Source: CBCPMX01 sp965120355
Lineage (GTDB): Bacteria > Bacillota > Clostridia > Oscillospirales > Oscillospiraceae
Length of the DNA stretch: 31,194 nt
Assembly (NCBI GenBank): GCA_965120355.1
Contig: CBCPMX010000178.1
Location: forward strand, 1-31,194
Reading direction: 5' to 3'
Part shown: positions 1 through 8,460 of the stretch, piece after piece
Numbering within the stretch: position 1 is the first letter of the stretch
How the letters are laid out: each line of letters opens with the position of its first letter
Position numbers and translations under genes: made by a program
Notes under the pieces: model-generated
What the model was told of the DNA's origin: nothing
The model's input: the letters and a program-made list of their open reading frames with translations, nothing else
Database searches by the model: none

Positions 1-2011
1 GACCACGCCGGGGGACACCGTCACCATCACCCCGGCGAACATCATCGTTTATACAGGCGGAGATAGCTATGACGGTTCGGTCAATGGGGACGGCGAAATC
101 GAATCTGGCAACGGATTGCCGACGCCCGGATACTTTATAACGCTGCCGAAGTGGGTAGACGACACATATTTTAATGGACAGTCTGAGGCTGCTGACCTGT
201 CAGGGAAAGTACGATTCGTCTATGACAGCAATGGTGACAGCGTGTATGAACGTATCTGGGAGCTGCAACTTTATACCCCTGAAAGCGTTGGGACAAGTAC
301 GACTTCCGGCGAGGAGATCGACCGATATGTCTACCGCATGGATGCCGATACGGTGACCCAAACGCCGATCCGTCTACAGTTTACAGATGAGAGCGGAAAA
401 ACTACTGTCAGCGATGATTTCACCATTAATTTGGATAATCTTTACCAAAAATATGATATGACCATCTATCCGGGTGCGCTGGAAGAGCAAGATATAAAGG
501 CTCAAGTGCTCGGTGAAAACGGAGAAGTCCTTTATACGCTCGACGTAGAAGTCGGCACCGCCACGCTCACCGTCCGCGGCACCACCAACAGCGAGCTGAT
601 CGTCCCGGTGGGCAATGACACCAGCAGCGTGACAGGCAATGCCGATATCATCGACCAGGAGACCGGCTGCACCATCACCGCTGTCGCGCCTGCAGATACC
701 CAATATTACATCAACGAGAGCCTGGTGTCCGTTGACCCGGCAAATGTGTCCCTGCTGTCGGACGACGTGGTGGAGACCGACCCGCTGTATGACTACATCG
801 TGGAAAATGACCTGGCCGACAGCAACAGCAACTACCTCTACCGCTATCTCGACCTGGTGGACGACACCAATGGCCGCGCGTGGGTCACGGCCACCAATCC
901 TATCGAAGTGTACTGGAAGATCCCCGACGGCGCCAGCCGGAACGGTACGTTCCAGATCATCCACTTCCAGGGCCTGGACCGGGAGTATGATGATCTCGAC
1001 GTGCAGCTGGCTACAAACAAGCCCGTGGTCTACTCCACGCAGGATGATTCGCTGGAGGTGGTGCGGGTCGACGGCGAGTGGTATTTGAAATTCTCCACCG
1101 ACAGCTTCTCCCCCTTCGTGCTGGTCTGGGAAGAGACGGGCAGCACGCCCAGCCGTCCTGGCGGCACGCCTTCTGTGGACCGTCCCACGAAACCCGACCG
1201 GGAGGAGCCGGAGAATCTGAACACCGAGGACCACATCTCCTACATCATCGGTTATCCCGAGGACTACCGCACCGGCCAGCCCACCGACGATGAAAGCCTG
1301 TGGCCCGTGAAGCCCGAGGGCAATATCACCCGGGCGGAAGTGGCGACCATCTTCTTCCGGCTGCTCACCGACGAGGCCCGGGAGGAATATTGGAGCCAGA
1401 CCAACCCCTATTCCGACGTGACCATCGACAAGTGGTACAACAACGCCATTTCCACCCTGTCCAATATGGGCATTTTGGACGGCTATGCCGACGGGACGTT
1501 CCTGCCGGACAATGCCATCACCCGCGCAGAGTTTGTGAAGATTGCTGTCAGCTTCTTTGAGTATGCAGACCGGAACTTCACCTATGCCGGCCAGTATTCC
1601 GACGTGGACAACGGCCAGTGGTACACGGAGTTTATCGCAGCGGCCACGGAGCTGGGCCTGATTGAGGGCTATCCCGACGGTACCTTCCGGCCCAACGCCA
1701 GCATTACCCGCGCTGAGGCCTGCACCATCGTCAATCGCACCCTGGGCCGCGCGCCCCATGAGGAGCACCTGCTGCCCGAGGACGAGATGATTACCTGGCC
1801 TGACAACGCCGACACCACCCAGTGGTACTACGCCGACATGCAGGAGGCCACCAACTCCCACGACTACACCTGGACCACCGAAGACGGTGAGACCGTGGAG
1901 GAGTGGACCGCCAAGCTGGAGGAGCGCGACTGGGCTGCCCTGGAGCGTGAGTGGTCCAATGCCCACTCCGCCCCCGGCGAAGAGGTTATGAACGGCATCA
2001 CTTTGCCGTAA
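1..2011 (+). CDS. Large SLH-domain surface adhesin, C-terminal part (5' partial)
   Basis: The frame starting at base 2 is open from the window edge to a TAA at 2009-2011, giving 669 visible residues; a TTG at 116 is internal and not the start. The C-terminus carries three S-layer homology modules (about 1232-1400, 1406-1560 and 1591-1750). Each has the usual signatures: YSDV, a W-Y pair, GY.DGTF.P and ITRAE. SLH domains bind cell-wall polymer, so this end anchors the protein to the envelope. Upstream are beta-rich extracellular segments without cysteines and a proline/glycine-rich linker (about 1130-1220). The beginning of the protein lies outside the window. Bases of about 120-545 are visibly less GC-rich than the rest, suggesting mosaic origin. 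The binding target is unknown. Confidence 0.9.
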   Translation, partial: TTPGDTVTITPANIIVYTGGDSYDGSVNGDGEIESGNGLPTPGYFITLPKWVDDTYFNGQSEAADLSGKVRFVYDSNGDSVYERIWELQLYTPESVGTSTTSGEEIDRYVYRMDADTVTQTPIRLQFTDESGKTTVSDDFTINLDNLYQKYDMTIYPGALEEQDIKAQVLGENGEVLYTLDVEVGTATLTVRGTTNSELIVPVGNDTSSVTGNADIIDQETGCTITAVAPADTQYYINESLVSVDPANVSLLSDDVVETDPLYDYIVENDLADSNSNYLYRYLDLVDDTNGRAWVTATNPIEVYWKIPDGASRNGTFQIIHFQGLDREYDDLDVQLATNKPVVYSTQDDSLEVVRVDGEWYLKFSTDSFSPFVLVWEETGSTPSRPGGTPSVDRPTKPDREEPENLNTEDHISYIIGYPEDYRTGQPTDDESLWPVKPEGNITRAEVATIFFRLLTDEAREEYWSQTNPYSDVTIDKWYNNAISTLSNMGILDGYADGTFLPDNAITRAEFVKIAVSFFEYADRNFTYAGQYSDVDNGQWYTEFIAAATELGLIEGYPDGTFRPNASITRAEACTIVNRTLGRAPHEEHLLPEDEMITWPDNADTTQWYYADMQEATNSHDYTWTTEDGETVEEWTAKLEERDWAALEREWSNAHSAPGEEVMNGITLP

Positions 2012-2067
2012 GAATAAGCGGAAACTGGCAATTCTCGCATTGCCGGACAGTTACCGGACAATGGAAA

Positions 2068-2107
2068 GGGCGCGGGCAGCAATTCAGCTGCCCGCGCCCA
2101 GTTTTGT
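2068..2107 (+). terminator. Rho-independent terminator after the SLH adhesin
   Basis: A 13-bp perfect GC-rich stem (2068-2080 with 2087-2099) with a 6-base loop is followed by AGTTTTGTTT. It lies between two convergent genes, so it may also serve the minus-strand superoxide reductase gene that ends at 2180. Confidence 0.85.
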
Positions 2108-2179
2108 TTCAAAGTGCAGTAGGCACCTTTTCAACAAGCGGATCAATCGGATTCACAATGGGATTCGAATTATAAGGGC

Positions 2180-2554
2180 TTATCCCTTCCAGAGGCTGTG
2201 CAGGTTGCAGTAAGCGTAGACAGCTTCCACCTCGTCGCCCTCACACAGCGCGAACTGAACGGTGGGCGCGTCACCGGGGTGCAGCAGCTTCCGCTGATTG
2301 CCCTGCTTGGTCTGCAGAGAGACCCACTCGATGTAGTGCTCCGGCAGCATGGGGTGATCAGTGGAGCCGACACGAACCGTGACAATCTGATTTTCCACGG
2401 TGTAGACCGGGATGTGTTTTTCCACAGCTGCGTCTGTGGTGCCGGGGATGATCTGCGTCATTTTCTGCCCGCAGCACATGACGGGGACGCCAGCGTCCTT
2501 GACCTTGGCAATGATATTGCCGCAGTGCTCACAGATGTAAAATTGTTGTTCCAT
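2180..2554 (-). CDS. dfx: Desulfoferrodoxin (superoxide reductase)
   Basis: The 124-residue protein matches the two-domain desulfoferrodoxin layout. The N-terminal rubredoxin-like Dx domain has four cysteines (C8, C11, C27, C28) for an Fe(Cys)4 site. The C-terminal neelaredoxin domain has the superoxide-reducing Fe(His)4Cys ligands: H47 in EKHIPVY, H67 and H73 in the HPM..EHYI stretch, and C116/H119 in YCNLH. The family reduces superoxide to peroxide in the cytoplasm without making oxygen, which suits an anaerobe. A strong AAGGAGG lies just before the ATG at 2554. It follows a NifX-like gene by 38 bp and is probably co-transcribed from the promoter at 3041-3069. An Fe/Mn superoxide dismutase is also encoded at 23064. 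Confidence 0.95.
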   Translation of the reverse strand: MEQQFYICEHCGNIIAKVKDAGVPVMCCGQKMTQIIPGTTDAAVEKHIPVYTVENQIVTVRVGSTDHPMLPEHYIEWVSLQTKQGNQRKLLHPGDAPTVQFALCEGDEVEAVYAYCNLHSLWKG

Positions 2555-2592
2555 GTAAAATTCCTCCTTAGTAATATTCGTGCAGCTTTGGG

Positions 2593-2976
2593 TTAGCTGC
2601 AGCTGTGTCCGTGTTCTCCGCAGTGTTCGCCATGATCGTGGTCGTGGTGCTCACAGTGGGCGTCGGGGTCAAATTGCAGCGTATTGGTGAGAAGGGCTTC
2701 TACTGCGGCGTCTGCACTGCCGGAGACACCAGCGTATAGCGTGATACCGGCAGCGGTCAGAGCATTTTTGGCTCCGCCGCCAATACCGCCGCAGATCAAG
2801 GTGTCTACCTGTCGTGCCGACAGAAAGCCTACCAATGCGCCGTGACCCTGCCCGTTGGTATCTGCCAGCTGTGTACCCGTAATCTGTCCATGCTCTGTGT
2901 CGTACAGCTTGAACTGGGCCGTATGGCCGAAATGCGGAAACACCGCACCATCGGCATAGGGGACAGCAATTCTCAT
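2593..2976 (-). CDS. NifX/NifB-type dinitrogenase iron-molybdenum cofactor family protein
   Basis: The 127-residue protein begins MRIAVPYADG and contains the glycine-rich ICGGIGGGAKNAL segment typical of the NifX/NifB C-terminal (Nitro_FeMo-Co) fold, which binds iron-sulfur or iron-molybdenum clusters in characterised members. The last 20 residues are a His/Cys-rich metal-binding tail. No nitrogenase genes are visible, and such stand-alone proteins are common in anaerobes with uncertain function. A role in iron or FeS-cluster handling beside superoxide reductase is an inference. It is the first gene downstream of a TTGACA/TATTCT promoter. Confidence 0.85.
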   Translation of the reverse strand: MRIAVPYADGAVFPHFGHTAQFKLYDTEHGQITGTQLADTNGQGHGALVGFLSARQVDTLICGGIGGGAKNALTAAGITLYAGVSGSADAAVEALLTNTLQFDPDAHCEHHDHDHGEHCGEHGHSCS

Positions 2977-3040
2977 TTGAATCAGGTCCTTTCTTGCGCC
3001 GGCCTGCGGTACGCGAACCGGCTTTTTCTTGTATGGTTAT

Positions 3041-3069
3041 AGAATACTGCGAAGGGGAGGGATTGTCAA
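3041..3069 (-). promoter_or_regulatory. Sigma-A type promoter of the NifX-like/dfx pair
   Basis: On the minus strand there is TTGACA at 3069-3064, a 17-base spacer, and TATTCT at 3046-3041. The ATG of the NifX-like gene follows about 65 bases downstream, after a C/G-rich leader. Confidence 0.75.
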
Positions 3070-3091
3070 GCGATGATGCGGCAATACGGCA

Positions 3092-3125
3092 AAGGCCCGG
3101 CACTGTATTCACAGTGCCGGGCCTT
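3092..3125 (-). terminator. Hairpin terminator after the zinc-ribbon gene
   Basis: A 15-bp perfect stem (3092-3106 with 3111-3125) with a 4-base loop lies 18 bases past the stop of the minus-strand zinc-ribbon gene. The downstream U tract is short (CTTTGCC), so its strength is uncertain. Confidence 0.65.
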
Positions 3126-3143
3126 GTCTTGCAAGCAGGCTGC

Positions 3144-3413
3144 TTATTTCATACGGGCAAAGCAATCGCTGCAGTATACCGGACGGTCAGAGCTGGGCTG
3201 GAAAGGAACTCTGGCTTCGCCGCCGCAGGCAGCGCAAACAGCGGTGAAATACTCTCTGGGACCGCGGGCTGCATTTTTGCGGGCGTCCCGGCAGGGCTTG
3301 CAGCGCTGAGGCTCATTCTGGAAACCTCTCTCAGCGTAGAATTCCTGCTCACCGGCGGTGAACACGAACTCATTTCCACACTCTTTGCATACTAAAGTCT
3401 TGTCTTCGTACAT
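3144..3413 (-). CDS. Small zinc-ribbon protein
   Basis: This 89-residue protein has four CxxC pairs at C9/C12, C38/C41, C60/C63 and C81/C84, enough for two zinc ribbons. The first half matches the widespread clostridial 'probable zinc-ribbon' proteins (KxCGxEFVFTAGEQEFYAERGF-like pattern); the second matches CxxC-CxxC zinc-ribbon proteins. The function is not established, and nucleic-acid or metal binding is the usual guess. Start chosen at ATG 3413 with an AGAGGG site upstream. No clear promoter is seen in the ~100 bp before it. Confidence 0.85.
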   Translation of the reverse strand: MYEDKTLVCKECGNEFVFTAGEQEFYAERGFQNEPQRCKPCRDARKNAARGPREYFTAVCAACGGEARVPFQPSSDRPVYCSDCFARMK

Positions 3414-3510
3414 TGATTTTCCCTCTCTTTTACTAAGTGTTGCCCTGACGGAATTTCACCATCAAACGAAGCTTTGCTGGCTGGGTCGAACAGGGTTTAT
3501 ATGCGAACGG

Positions 3511-3970
3511 TTACAAAACCGTCTTCGCCTTGGCTTGCCGCGCCGCTATGAAGCGGATACGCTGCACGGCATTGTCCACCGATTTGGGGGACTTATGAAT
3601 TTTGGCTGCAATCTGCCGGTAGGGCAGCCCTTCGAGATACAATCCCAAAATCTGTGTTTCAAAGTCCGAAAGACTGTTGGTCAATGCCGCAAAAAACTCA
3701 GAAAATTCTTCCCGTTGGATCATCAGATCCTCCGGATTGCGCTCCGCAACGGAACAAGGCAATTCCACATTGTCAGAAGCATCGCTCAGAGAGTGGGTTT
3801 GAAAGGGAACAGACTGGTTCAGGGGACGGTGCTTTTCCAAGACAGCCGTCCATACCGCCGATCTCAGGCGGCTGCGTATGCACACACCGGCGCAAGTAAA
3901 AACGCCTGTGTCTGCCGGTAAATGCGGATGGCACCTTGCAACCCTGTCCTACCGGATTCGGCTGGGTCAT
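3511..3970 (-). pseudogene. Sigma-H-like RNA polymerase sigma factor remnant, frameshifted
   Basis: The readable C-terminal part (3511-3885, 124 residues from a GTG) contains a sigma-70 region 4. The LYLEGLPYRQIAAKI and KSVDNAVQRI segments resemble the C-terminus of the sporulation sigma factor SigH. Upstream, CIRSRLRSAV and KHRPLN match the end of SigH region 2. The preceding conserved stretch GLQGAIRIYR is in a different frame: adding one C to the CC near 3919-3923 joins it as IYRPDTGVFT. Even so, most of region 2 is missing, and joining the ATG at 3970 needs a further one-base change. A perfect consensus promoter lies 20 bases upstream of that ATG. It is best read as a truncated sigma gene; the region-4 part could still be made. 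Confidence 0.6.
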
Positions 3971-3992
3971 ACCATCCCTCTTTTATCAGCTT

Positions 3993-4021
3993 ATTATACG
4001 ATTGGATGGCGCATTTGTCAA
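3993..4021 (-). promoter_or_regulatory. Perfect consensus sigma-A promoter
   Basis: On the minus strand TTGACA (4021-4016) is separated by exactly 17 bases from TATAAT (3998-3993). It points into the sigma-factor remnant. A GAGGG ribosome site and ATG at 3970 follow. Confidence 0.8.
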
Positions 4022-4039
4022 TACTAAATGAATCTTTTT

Positions 4040-5413
4040 TTATTTGTTCCTTGATTTTTGTATATTTTCTACGATTTTCGCCAGCCAGTTTGCGACAGAT
4101 TGCGCGGTGTTTTGATCGCCAGCTTCCACCATAACCCGAATCAGCGCTTCCGTGCCGGAAGGACGGATCAGAATGCGGCCGTCACCAGCCAGGAGCTGTT
4201 CTGCTTCCGCCTGGGCCTGAGCCAATTCCGGACTTTCCAGGACGGCAGTTTTTCCAGCTTTGTCATGGGGCGCCGGTACATTGAGCAGGACCTGCGGATA
4301 TTTGCGAATGGTTCCGGCCACTTGACTGGCCGGCTTGCCATATTTGCTGAGAATACTCAGGAAGTGCAGGGCAGCTAATTGGCCGTCGCCAGTGGTCATG
4401 TGATTCAGGAAAATGATGTGACCTGACTGTTCACCGCCCAAAACCATGCCCTCCCGCTGCATCATTTCCAGCACGTTCCGATCGCCTACGGCAGCGCAGA
4501 GCATGGTCAGGCCCTTTTCTCCGGCGTATTTGTGCAAGCCCATGTTAGACATGACTGTGGCCACAAATCCGTTGTTTTTCAGGTCGTTTTCCTCCAGCAT
4601 GGCGGAGGCGCACAGGGCCATAATCTGGTCGCCGTCGATTTCCTGGCCAAGCTCATCCACGGCCAAACACCGGTCTGCGTCGCCATCGAAGGCGATACCA
4701 AGATCATACCCGCCTGCCACGACGCCTGCCGACAGAGACTCCAGATGGGTGGAACCGCAGCCGTTGTTGATATTGACGCCGTCCGGCTGATTGCACAGGA
4801 ACGTGACATCCAGCATGGGGAACTTGGCGAACAATGCGCCCGCTGTGGCAGAGGCTGCGCCGTTGGCGCAATCCACCAGCAGCCGCATGGGCTGCATCTG
4901 GCCACGCGCTGTGGAGGCCAGATAGTCAACATATGCCTGACTTTCCACACCGCCAAGACGAACCTGGCCGATGGCACTGCCGGTTTTCAGCGGCAGCGTC
5001 TCCTCAGAGAGGATCAGGCGCTCAATCCGCTCCTCCAGCGCGTCACTGAGTTTGAATCCGTCGCCGGAAAAAATCTTGATGCCGTTATACATATACGGAT
5101 TGTGGGACGCAGAAATGACGATGCCGGCGTCTGCCTGTTCCCGGACCGTCAAATAAGCCACGCCTGGCGTGGGGATGACGCCCAAGGACACCACATCCGC
5201 GCCGCAGGCGCACAGTCCGGCGGTCAGTGCTGCCTCCAGCATATCGGAAGAAATGCGCGTGTCTTTGCCAATGAGAAATACAGGGCGTGTACCCTCCGCT
5301 TTTTCCGCAGCCAGTACCAGAGCCGCTGCCTGGCCGACACGATACGCCAGTGCGCAGTCCAGCGTTTCATTGACGACGCCGCGAATGCCGTCAGTTCCAA
5401 ATAATTTACCCAT
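4040..5413 (-). CDS. glmM: Phosphoglucosamine mutase
   Basis: The 457-residue product converts glucosamine-6-phosphate to glucosamine-1-phosphate for UDP-GlcNAc and cell-wall synthesis. It starts MGKLFGTDGIRG, as GlmM proteins do. The catalytic phospho-serine loop is VISASHNPYMYNG, with S103 as the likely phosphorylated residue. The metal loop DGDADR and the C-terminal phosphate-binding RPSGTEALIRVM segment are present, and the length is normal. A GGAGG lies before ATG 5413. It stands alone, 224 bp from ruvB; no glmS ribozyme or cdaA neighbour is visible. Its 3' end is about 20 bp from the consensus promoter at 3993-4021. Confidence 0.97.
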   Translation of the reverse strand: MGKLFGTDGIRGVVNETLDCALAYRVGQAAALVLAAEKAEGTRPVFLIGKDTRISSDMLEAALTAGLCACGADVVSLGVIPTPGVAYLTVREQADAGIVISASHNPYMYNGIKIFSGDGFKLSDALEERIERLILSEETLPLKTGSAIGQVRLGGVESQAYVDYLASTARGQMQPMRLLVDCANGAASATAGALFAKFPMLDVTFLCNQPDGVNINNGCGSTHLESLSAGVVAGGYDLGIAFDGDADRCLAVDELGQEIDGDQIMALCASAMLEENDLKNNGFVATVMSNMGLHKYAGEKGLTMLCAAVGDRNVLEMMQREGMVLGGEQSGHIIFLNHMTTGDGQLAALHFLSILSKYGKPASQVAGTIRKYPQVLLNVPAPHDKAGKTAVLESPELAQAQAEAEQLLAGDGRILIRPSGTEALIRVMVEAGDQNTAQSVANWLAKIVENIQKSRNK

Positions 5414-5637
5414 GTTGTCCTCCTAGCAGTGTTTCCCGGTCCTATTTCCGGGTGTTCTAGATCATTTGCCGGAATACGCTTTGTCAGCCCAAAGCCATGG
5501 TCCGGCAGAGAAACCCGGAAGCTGTCTGTGCGCTTTTCCTGACGGCACACAGTATGCAACCGGTTTGCCATCTTCAGTAGATGGCGTGGAGTCCGGCTAA
5601 GCAGCTGCTGCTTTGCTGTTTGCCATGGCCCCGCCGC
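5414..5637. other. Intergenic spacer between ruvB and glmM
   Basis: This 224-bp spacer contains no convincing gene. It has a 12-base palindrome near 5600 just after the ruvB stop and the glmM ribosome site at its other end. No good promoter or terminator was recognised. Confidence 0.5.
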
Positions 5638-6672
5638 TCAAAACAGGCTCTGCTGCCCAGGGAAGGCCATATGCAGATGATCATAGGCCAGCTTGGTGAC
5701 ACACCGGCCCCGGGGCGTTCTGGTCAGGAATCCGATCTGCATTAGATATGGCTCATAGACGTCTTCCAGGGTGATGGCCTCTTCGCCGATGGTGGCGGCC
5801 AGGGTCTCCAGACCCACGGGACCCCCGCCATATTGTTCAATGATGGCCCGCAGCATCCGCCGGTCCACGGCGTCCAAGCCCAGCGCATCCACCTCCAGAC
5901 GGTTCAGCGCATGATCTGCTGCCTCCCTGGTAATGACGCCATCATGAAGCACTTGAGCAAAGTCCCGCACGCGCCGCAGCAGCCGGTTGGCGATTCGCGG
6001 GGTGCCACGGGACCGGGCCGCAATCTCTCGCGCACCATCCGGGTCGATGGGCATGCCCAGCAACGATGCGGAGCGCAGCACAATGCGCTGCAATTCTTCT
6101 GTGGTATACAGTTCCAGCCGGAGCTGCACACCAAACCGGTCCCGCAGAGGAGAGGAGAGCTGTCCGGCCCGTGTTGTTGCGCCGATCAGTGTAAACTTTG
6201 GAAGATCCAGGCGGATGGAATTGGCAGAGGGCCCTTTGCCAATCATAATATCAATGGCAAAGTCCTCCATGGCAGGATACATGATTTCCTCCACAGTCCG
6301 GTTCAGACGGTGGATCTCATCAATAAACAGGATGTCTCCAGGCGCCAGATTGGTCAGCAGCGCGGCCAGATCTCCGGTTTTTTCAATGGCCGGGCCGGAG
6401 GTAATGCGTACATTGACGCCCATTTCGTTGGCAATCACGCCGGCGAGCGTCGTTTTTCCCAGGCCCGGCGGGCCATAGAGCAGCACATGATCCAGTGGCT
6501 CATTGCGCCGCAGGGCCGCCTCAATATAGATTTTCAAATTCCCTTTGGCCTTTTCCTGACCGGTGTAGTCGTCCAACGTCCGTGGACGGAGGGAGAGTTC
6601 TCCCTCGTCCCCAGGTGTCAGGCTCGTTGTCACCAGAGGAGCTTCCGGCTTCTCGGAAAAATCAATGCTCAT
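5638..6672 (-). CDS. ruvB: Holliday junction branch-migration helicase RuvB
   Basis: The 344-residue AAA+ motor drives branch migration of Holliday junctions with RuvA. Visible are Walker A GPPGLGKTT, Walker B LFIDEIHRL, sensor/arginine-finger segment GATTRAGQLSSPLRDRFG, and the C-terminal winged-helix domain with GGGPVGLETLA. The start at ATG 6672 (MSIDFSEKP) is preceded by GGAGG. It is the last gene of a minus-strand ruvC-ruvA-ruvB run, 72 bp after ruvA. Confidence 0.98.
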   Translation of the reverse strand: MSIDFSEKPEAPLVTTSLTPGDEGELSLRPRTLDDYTGQEKAKGNLKIYIEAALRRNEPLDHVLLYGPPGLGKTTLAGVIANEMGVNVRITSGPAIEKTGDLAALLTNLAPGDILFIDEIHRLNRTVEEIMYPAMEDFAIDIMIGKGPSANSIRLDLPKFTLIGATTRAGQLSSPLRDRFGVQLRLELYTTEELQRIVLRSASLLGMPIDPDGAREIAARSRGTPRIANRLLRRVRDFAQVLHDGVITREAADHALNRLEVDALGLDAVDRRMLRAIIEQYGGGPVGLETLAATIGEEAITLEDVYEPYLMQIGFLTRTPRGRCVTKLAYDHLHMAFPGQQSLF

Positions 6673-6744
6673 ACAGCACCTCCACAGTCAACTGTACTGT
6701 ACCATAGAACAGCGCAGCCGAAATCCAGTTGAGTTTCATCTCCA

Positions 6745-7356
6745 TCAAAATTTCAGCACCATATTCCGCAGACACTGGCGGACAATCTCCTCCACGGGCA
6801 GGTGCTCCACATCCACGCCTTTGAGGGCGGCGGCGATATCGCTCTGGTTGTAGCCCAGGGCAGCAAGGGCTGCACTGGCCTCCTGAGCGCTGGTACCGCG
6901 GCCTGTTGCGGATACGGCTTCGGACCCGCTGCTGGAGAAGTCCAGCTCATTTTGGGAGGCGGCCAGTTTATCCTTCAGCTCCAGCAGAATCCGCTGCGCC
7001 ATTTTTTTCCCTACGCCAGGGGCCGCTGTCAGGGCTTTTTCATTTCCGGACAGCACTGCCAGCACAAACTGCTCCGGCGTGGTCACCGACAGGATCGACA
7101 ATGCCGCTTTGGTGCCTACGCCGCTGACGCCCAGCAGCAGCTCAAAATCATGCAGCTCCTCCCGGGTAGAAAATCCATAGATATCAAATGCATCTTCCCG
7201 GATGTTACAATAGGTAAACAGCTGCGCCTGCTGGCCAACCCGCAGCTGGCCCTGGGTATAGGTGGTGGTGTGGCAGGCGTAGCCTACGCCACCGCAGTCC
7301 AGCACTGCCAGATTGGCGTCCAGCAGCGCCACAGTTCCTTTGATATAATAAAACAT
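6745..7356 (-). CDS. ruvA: Holliday junction DNA-binding protein RuvA
   Basis: The 203-residue protein starts MFYYIKGTVA, the usual RuvA opening. It has two helix-hairpin-helix motifs (GVSGVGTKAALSIL and APGVGKKMAQRILLEL). A C-terminal domain (AALAALGYNQSDIAAAL) is the part that contacts RuvB in the family. It binds four-way junctions as a tetramer. It begins 4 bp after ruvC ends, indicating co-translation. Confidence 0.97.
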   Translation of the reverse strand: MFYYIKGTVALLDANLAVLDCGGVGYACHTTTYTQGQLRVGQQAQLFTYCNIREDAFDIYGFSTREELHDFELLLGVSGVGTKAALSILSVTTPEQFVLAVLSGNEKALTAAPGVGKKMAQRILLELKDKLAASQNELDFSSSGSEAVSATGRGTSAQEASAALAALGYNQSDIAAALKGVDVEHLPVEEIVRQCLRNMVLKF

Positions 7357-7360
7357 TCGC

Positions 7361-7873
7361 TCAGTCCTCTCTGCCCAGACTCCTGCCGAACTGGCTCAGC
7401 ATCGATGTGGCCGTCCGCCCGTGACACACAGCTACGGCCAGCGCGTCGGCGGCGTCGTCTGGCCGTGGAATGGTATCCAATTTCAAAAGCCGGCGGGTCA
7501 TATCCATGACCTGCCGCTTTTCCGCCTTGCCATAGCCCACCACTGCCTGCTTGACCTGCATAGGGGTGTATTCCTTCATGGGGATGCCGCATTTGGCCAC
7601 TGCCAGCAAAATGACGCCCCGACCGTGGGAGACGCCAATGCCGGTGGTGATATTGTTTCCCCAGAACAATTCTTCAATGGCCACAGCTTCCGGCTGCAGC
7701 GTCTGCAAAAGCTCTGTCATGTCGTCATAGAGCATGACCAACCGCTGAGAGAATTCCAGTCCTGCCGGGGTTGTGATGACCCCATACCGCAGCGCCCGGT
7801 AACTGTTGCGGTCGCTTTCGATCAGCCCGAAGCCGGTGGTAGCGTATCCGGGATCAATTCCTAAAATTTTCAT
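7361..7873 (-). CDS. ruvC: Holliday junction resolvase RuvC
   Basis: The start is ATG 7873 (MKILGIDPG), because homology begins exactly there; the frame is open further upstream but overlaps the transporter gene. The 170-residue nuclease has the catalytic acids in context: D7 in ILGIDPGYATTGFG, the VAIEELFWGNN acidic pair, and the C-terminal DDAADALAVAV aspartates. It resolves junctions made by RuvAB. The gene lies 2 bp after the second chromate-transporter gene and 4 bp before ruvA. Confidence 0.97.
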   Translation of the reverse strand: MKILGIDPGYATTGFGLIESDRNSYRALRYGVITTPAGLEFSQRLVMLYDDMTELLQTLQPEAVAIEELFWGNNITTGIGVSHGRGVILLAVAKCGIPMKEYTPMQVKQAVVGYGKAEKRQVMDMTRRLLKLDTIPRPDDAADALAVAVCHGRTATSMLSQFGRSLGRED

Positions 7874-7875
7874 AC

Positions 7876-8460
7876 TTACATTCCCAATATGATACCTGCG
7901 GCGGCTCCCAGTGCAATGAACACAATGGGATGCCATTGCTTTTTCCATAAGTACAGTGCCATCAACACGGCGAATACGCCGATCCCTTTCCAGTTCCACA
8001 CCGAAGAAAGTGCCGACAGGGATTCGGAGAGCTGTTCCAGCGCATCTGTCTGGAGCAGCGCGACTTCCAGCACCTGGGCGCAGGCGGCTGCCACCAGACC
8101 CACAGAGGCGGGCCGCAGACCGCGGAAGGCATCGTCTACCAACCGGCTGGAGCGAAAACGCTTCAGAAAGACGGAGACCAGAATGATGACAACGACTGAC
8201 GGCAGCACCAGTGAAGTTGTGACCAGCACCGCGCCAAGTACGCCAAAGGTAGACATTCCCACATAAGTGGCCATGTTGACGCCCATGGGGCCCGGTGTGG
8301 ACTCGGAAACGGCGATCATATCGGACAATTCCTCCGCCGTAAACCAGTCGTAACGATCTGCCATATCATAGAGGAACGGCAGCGTCGCCAGTCCGCCGCC
8401 AATGGCGAACAATCCTGTTTTCAAGAATTCCCAGCACAAGGTCAGCAAGGAGGTCCACAT
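7876..8460 (-). CDS. chrA: Chromate transporter family protein, half-size (second copy)
   Basis: This 194-residue membrane protein belongs to the half-size chromate ion transporter (CHR) family. The N-terminal half carries FLKTGLFAIGGGLATLPFL and STPGPMGVNMATYVG, the CHR signature positions, followed by several hydrophobic helices. Half-size CHR proteins usually work as a pair encoded by adjacent genes, as here. The start ATG shares one base with the stop of the upstream partner (TAATG), implying translational coupling. The physiological substrate in gut anaerobes is unproven. Confidence 0.92.
   Translation of the reverse strand: MWTSLLTLCWEFLKTGLFAIGGGLATLPFLYDMADRYDWFTAEELSDMIAVSESTPGPMGVNMATYVGMSTFGVLGAVLVTTSLVLPSVVVIILVSVFLKRFRSSRLVDDAFRGLRPASVGLVAAACAQVLEVALLQTDALEQLSESLSALSSVWNWKGIGVFAVLMALYLWKKQWHPIVFIALGAAAGIILGM

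Noticed and set aside
374..1966. A 530-codon open frame on the minus strand
   Set aside because: Shadow of the SLH adhesin; the plus strand has clear SLH motifs.
5224..5571. 115-codon minus-strand ORF between ruvB and glmM
   Set aside because: It overlaps the glmM start in another frame, has no ribosome site and no recognisable protein pattern.
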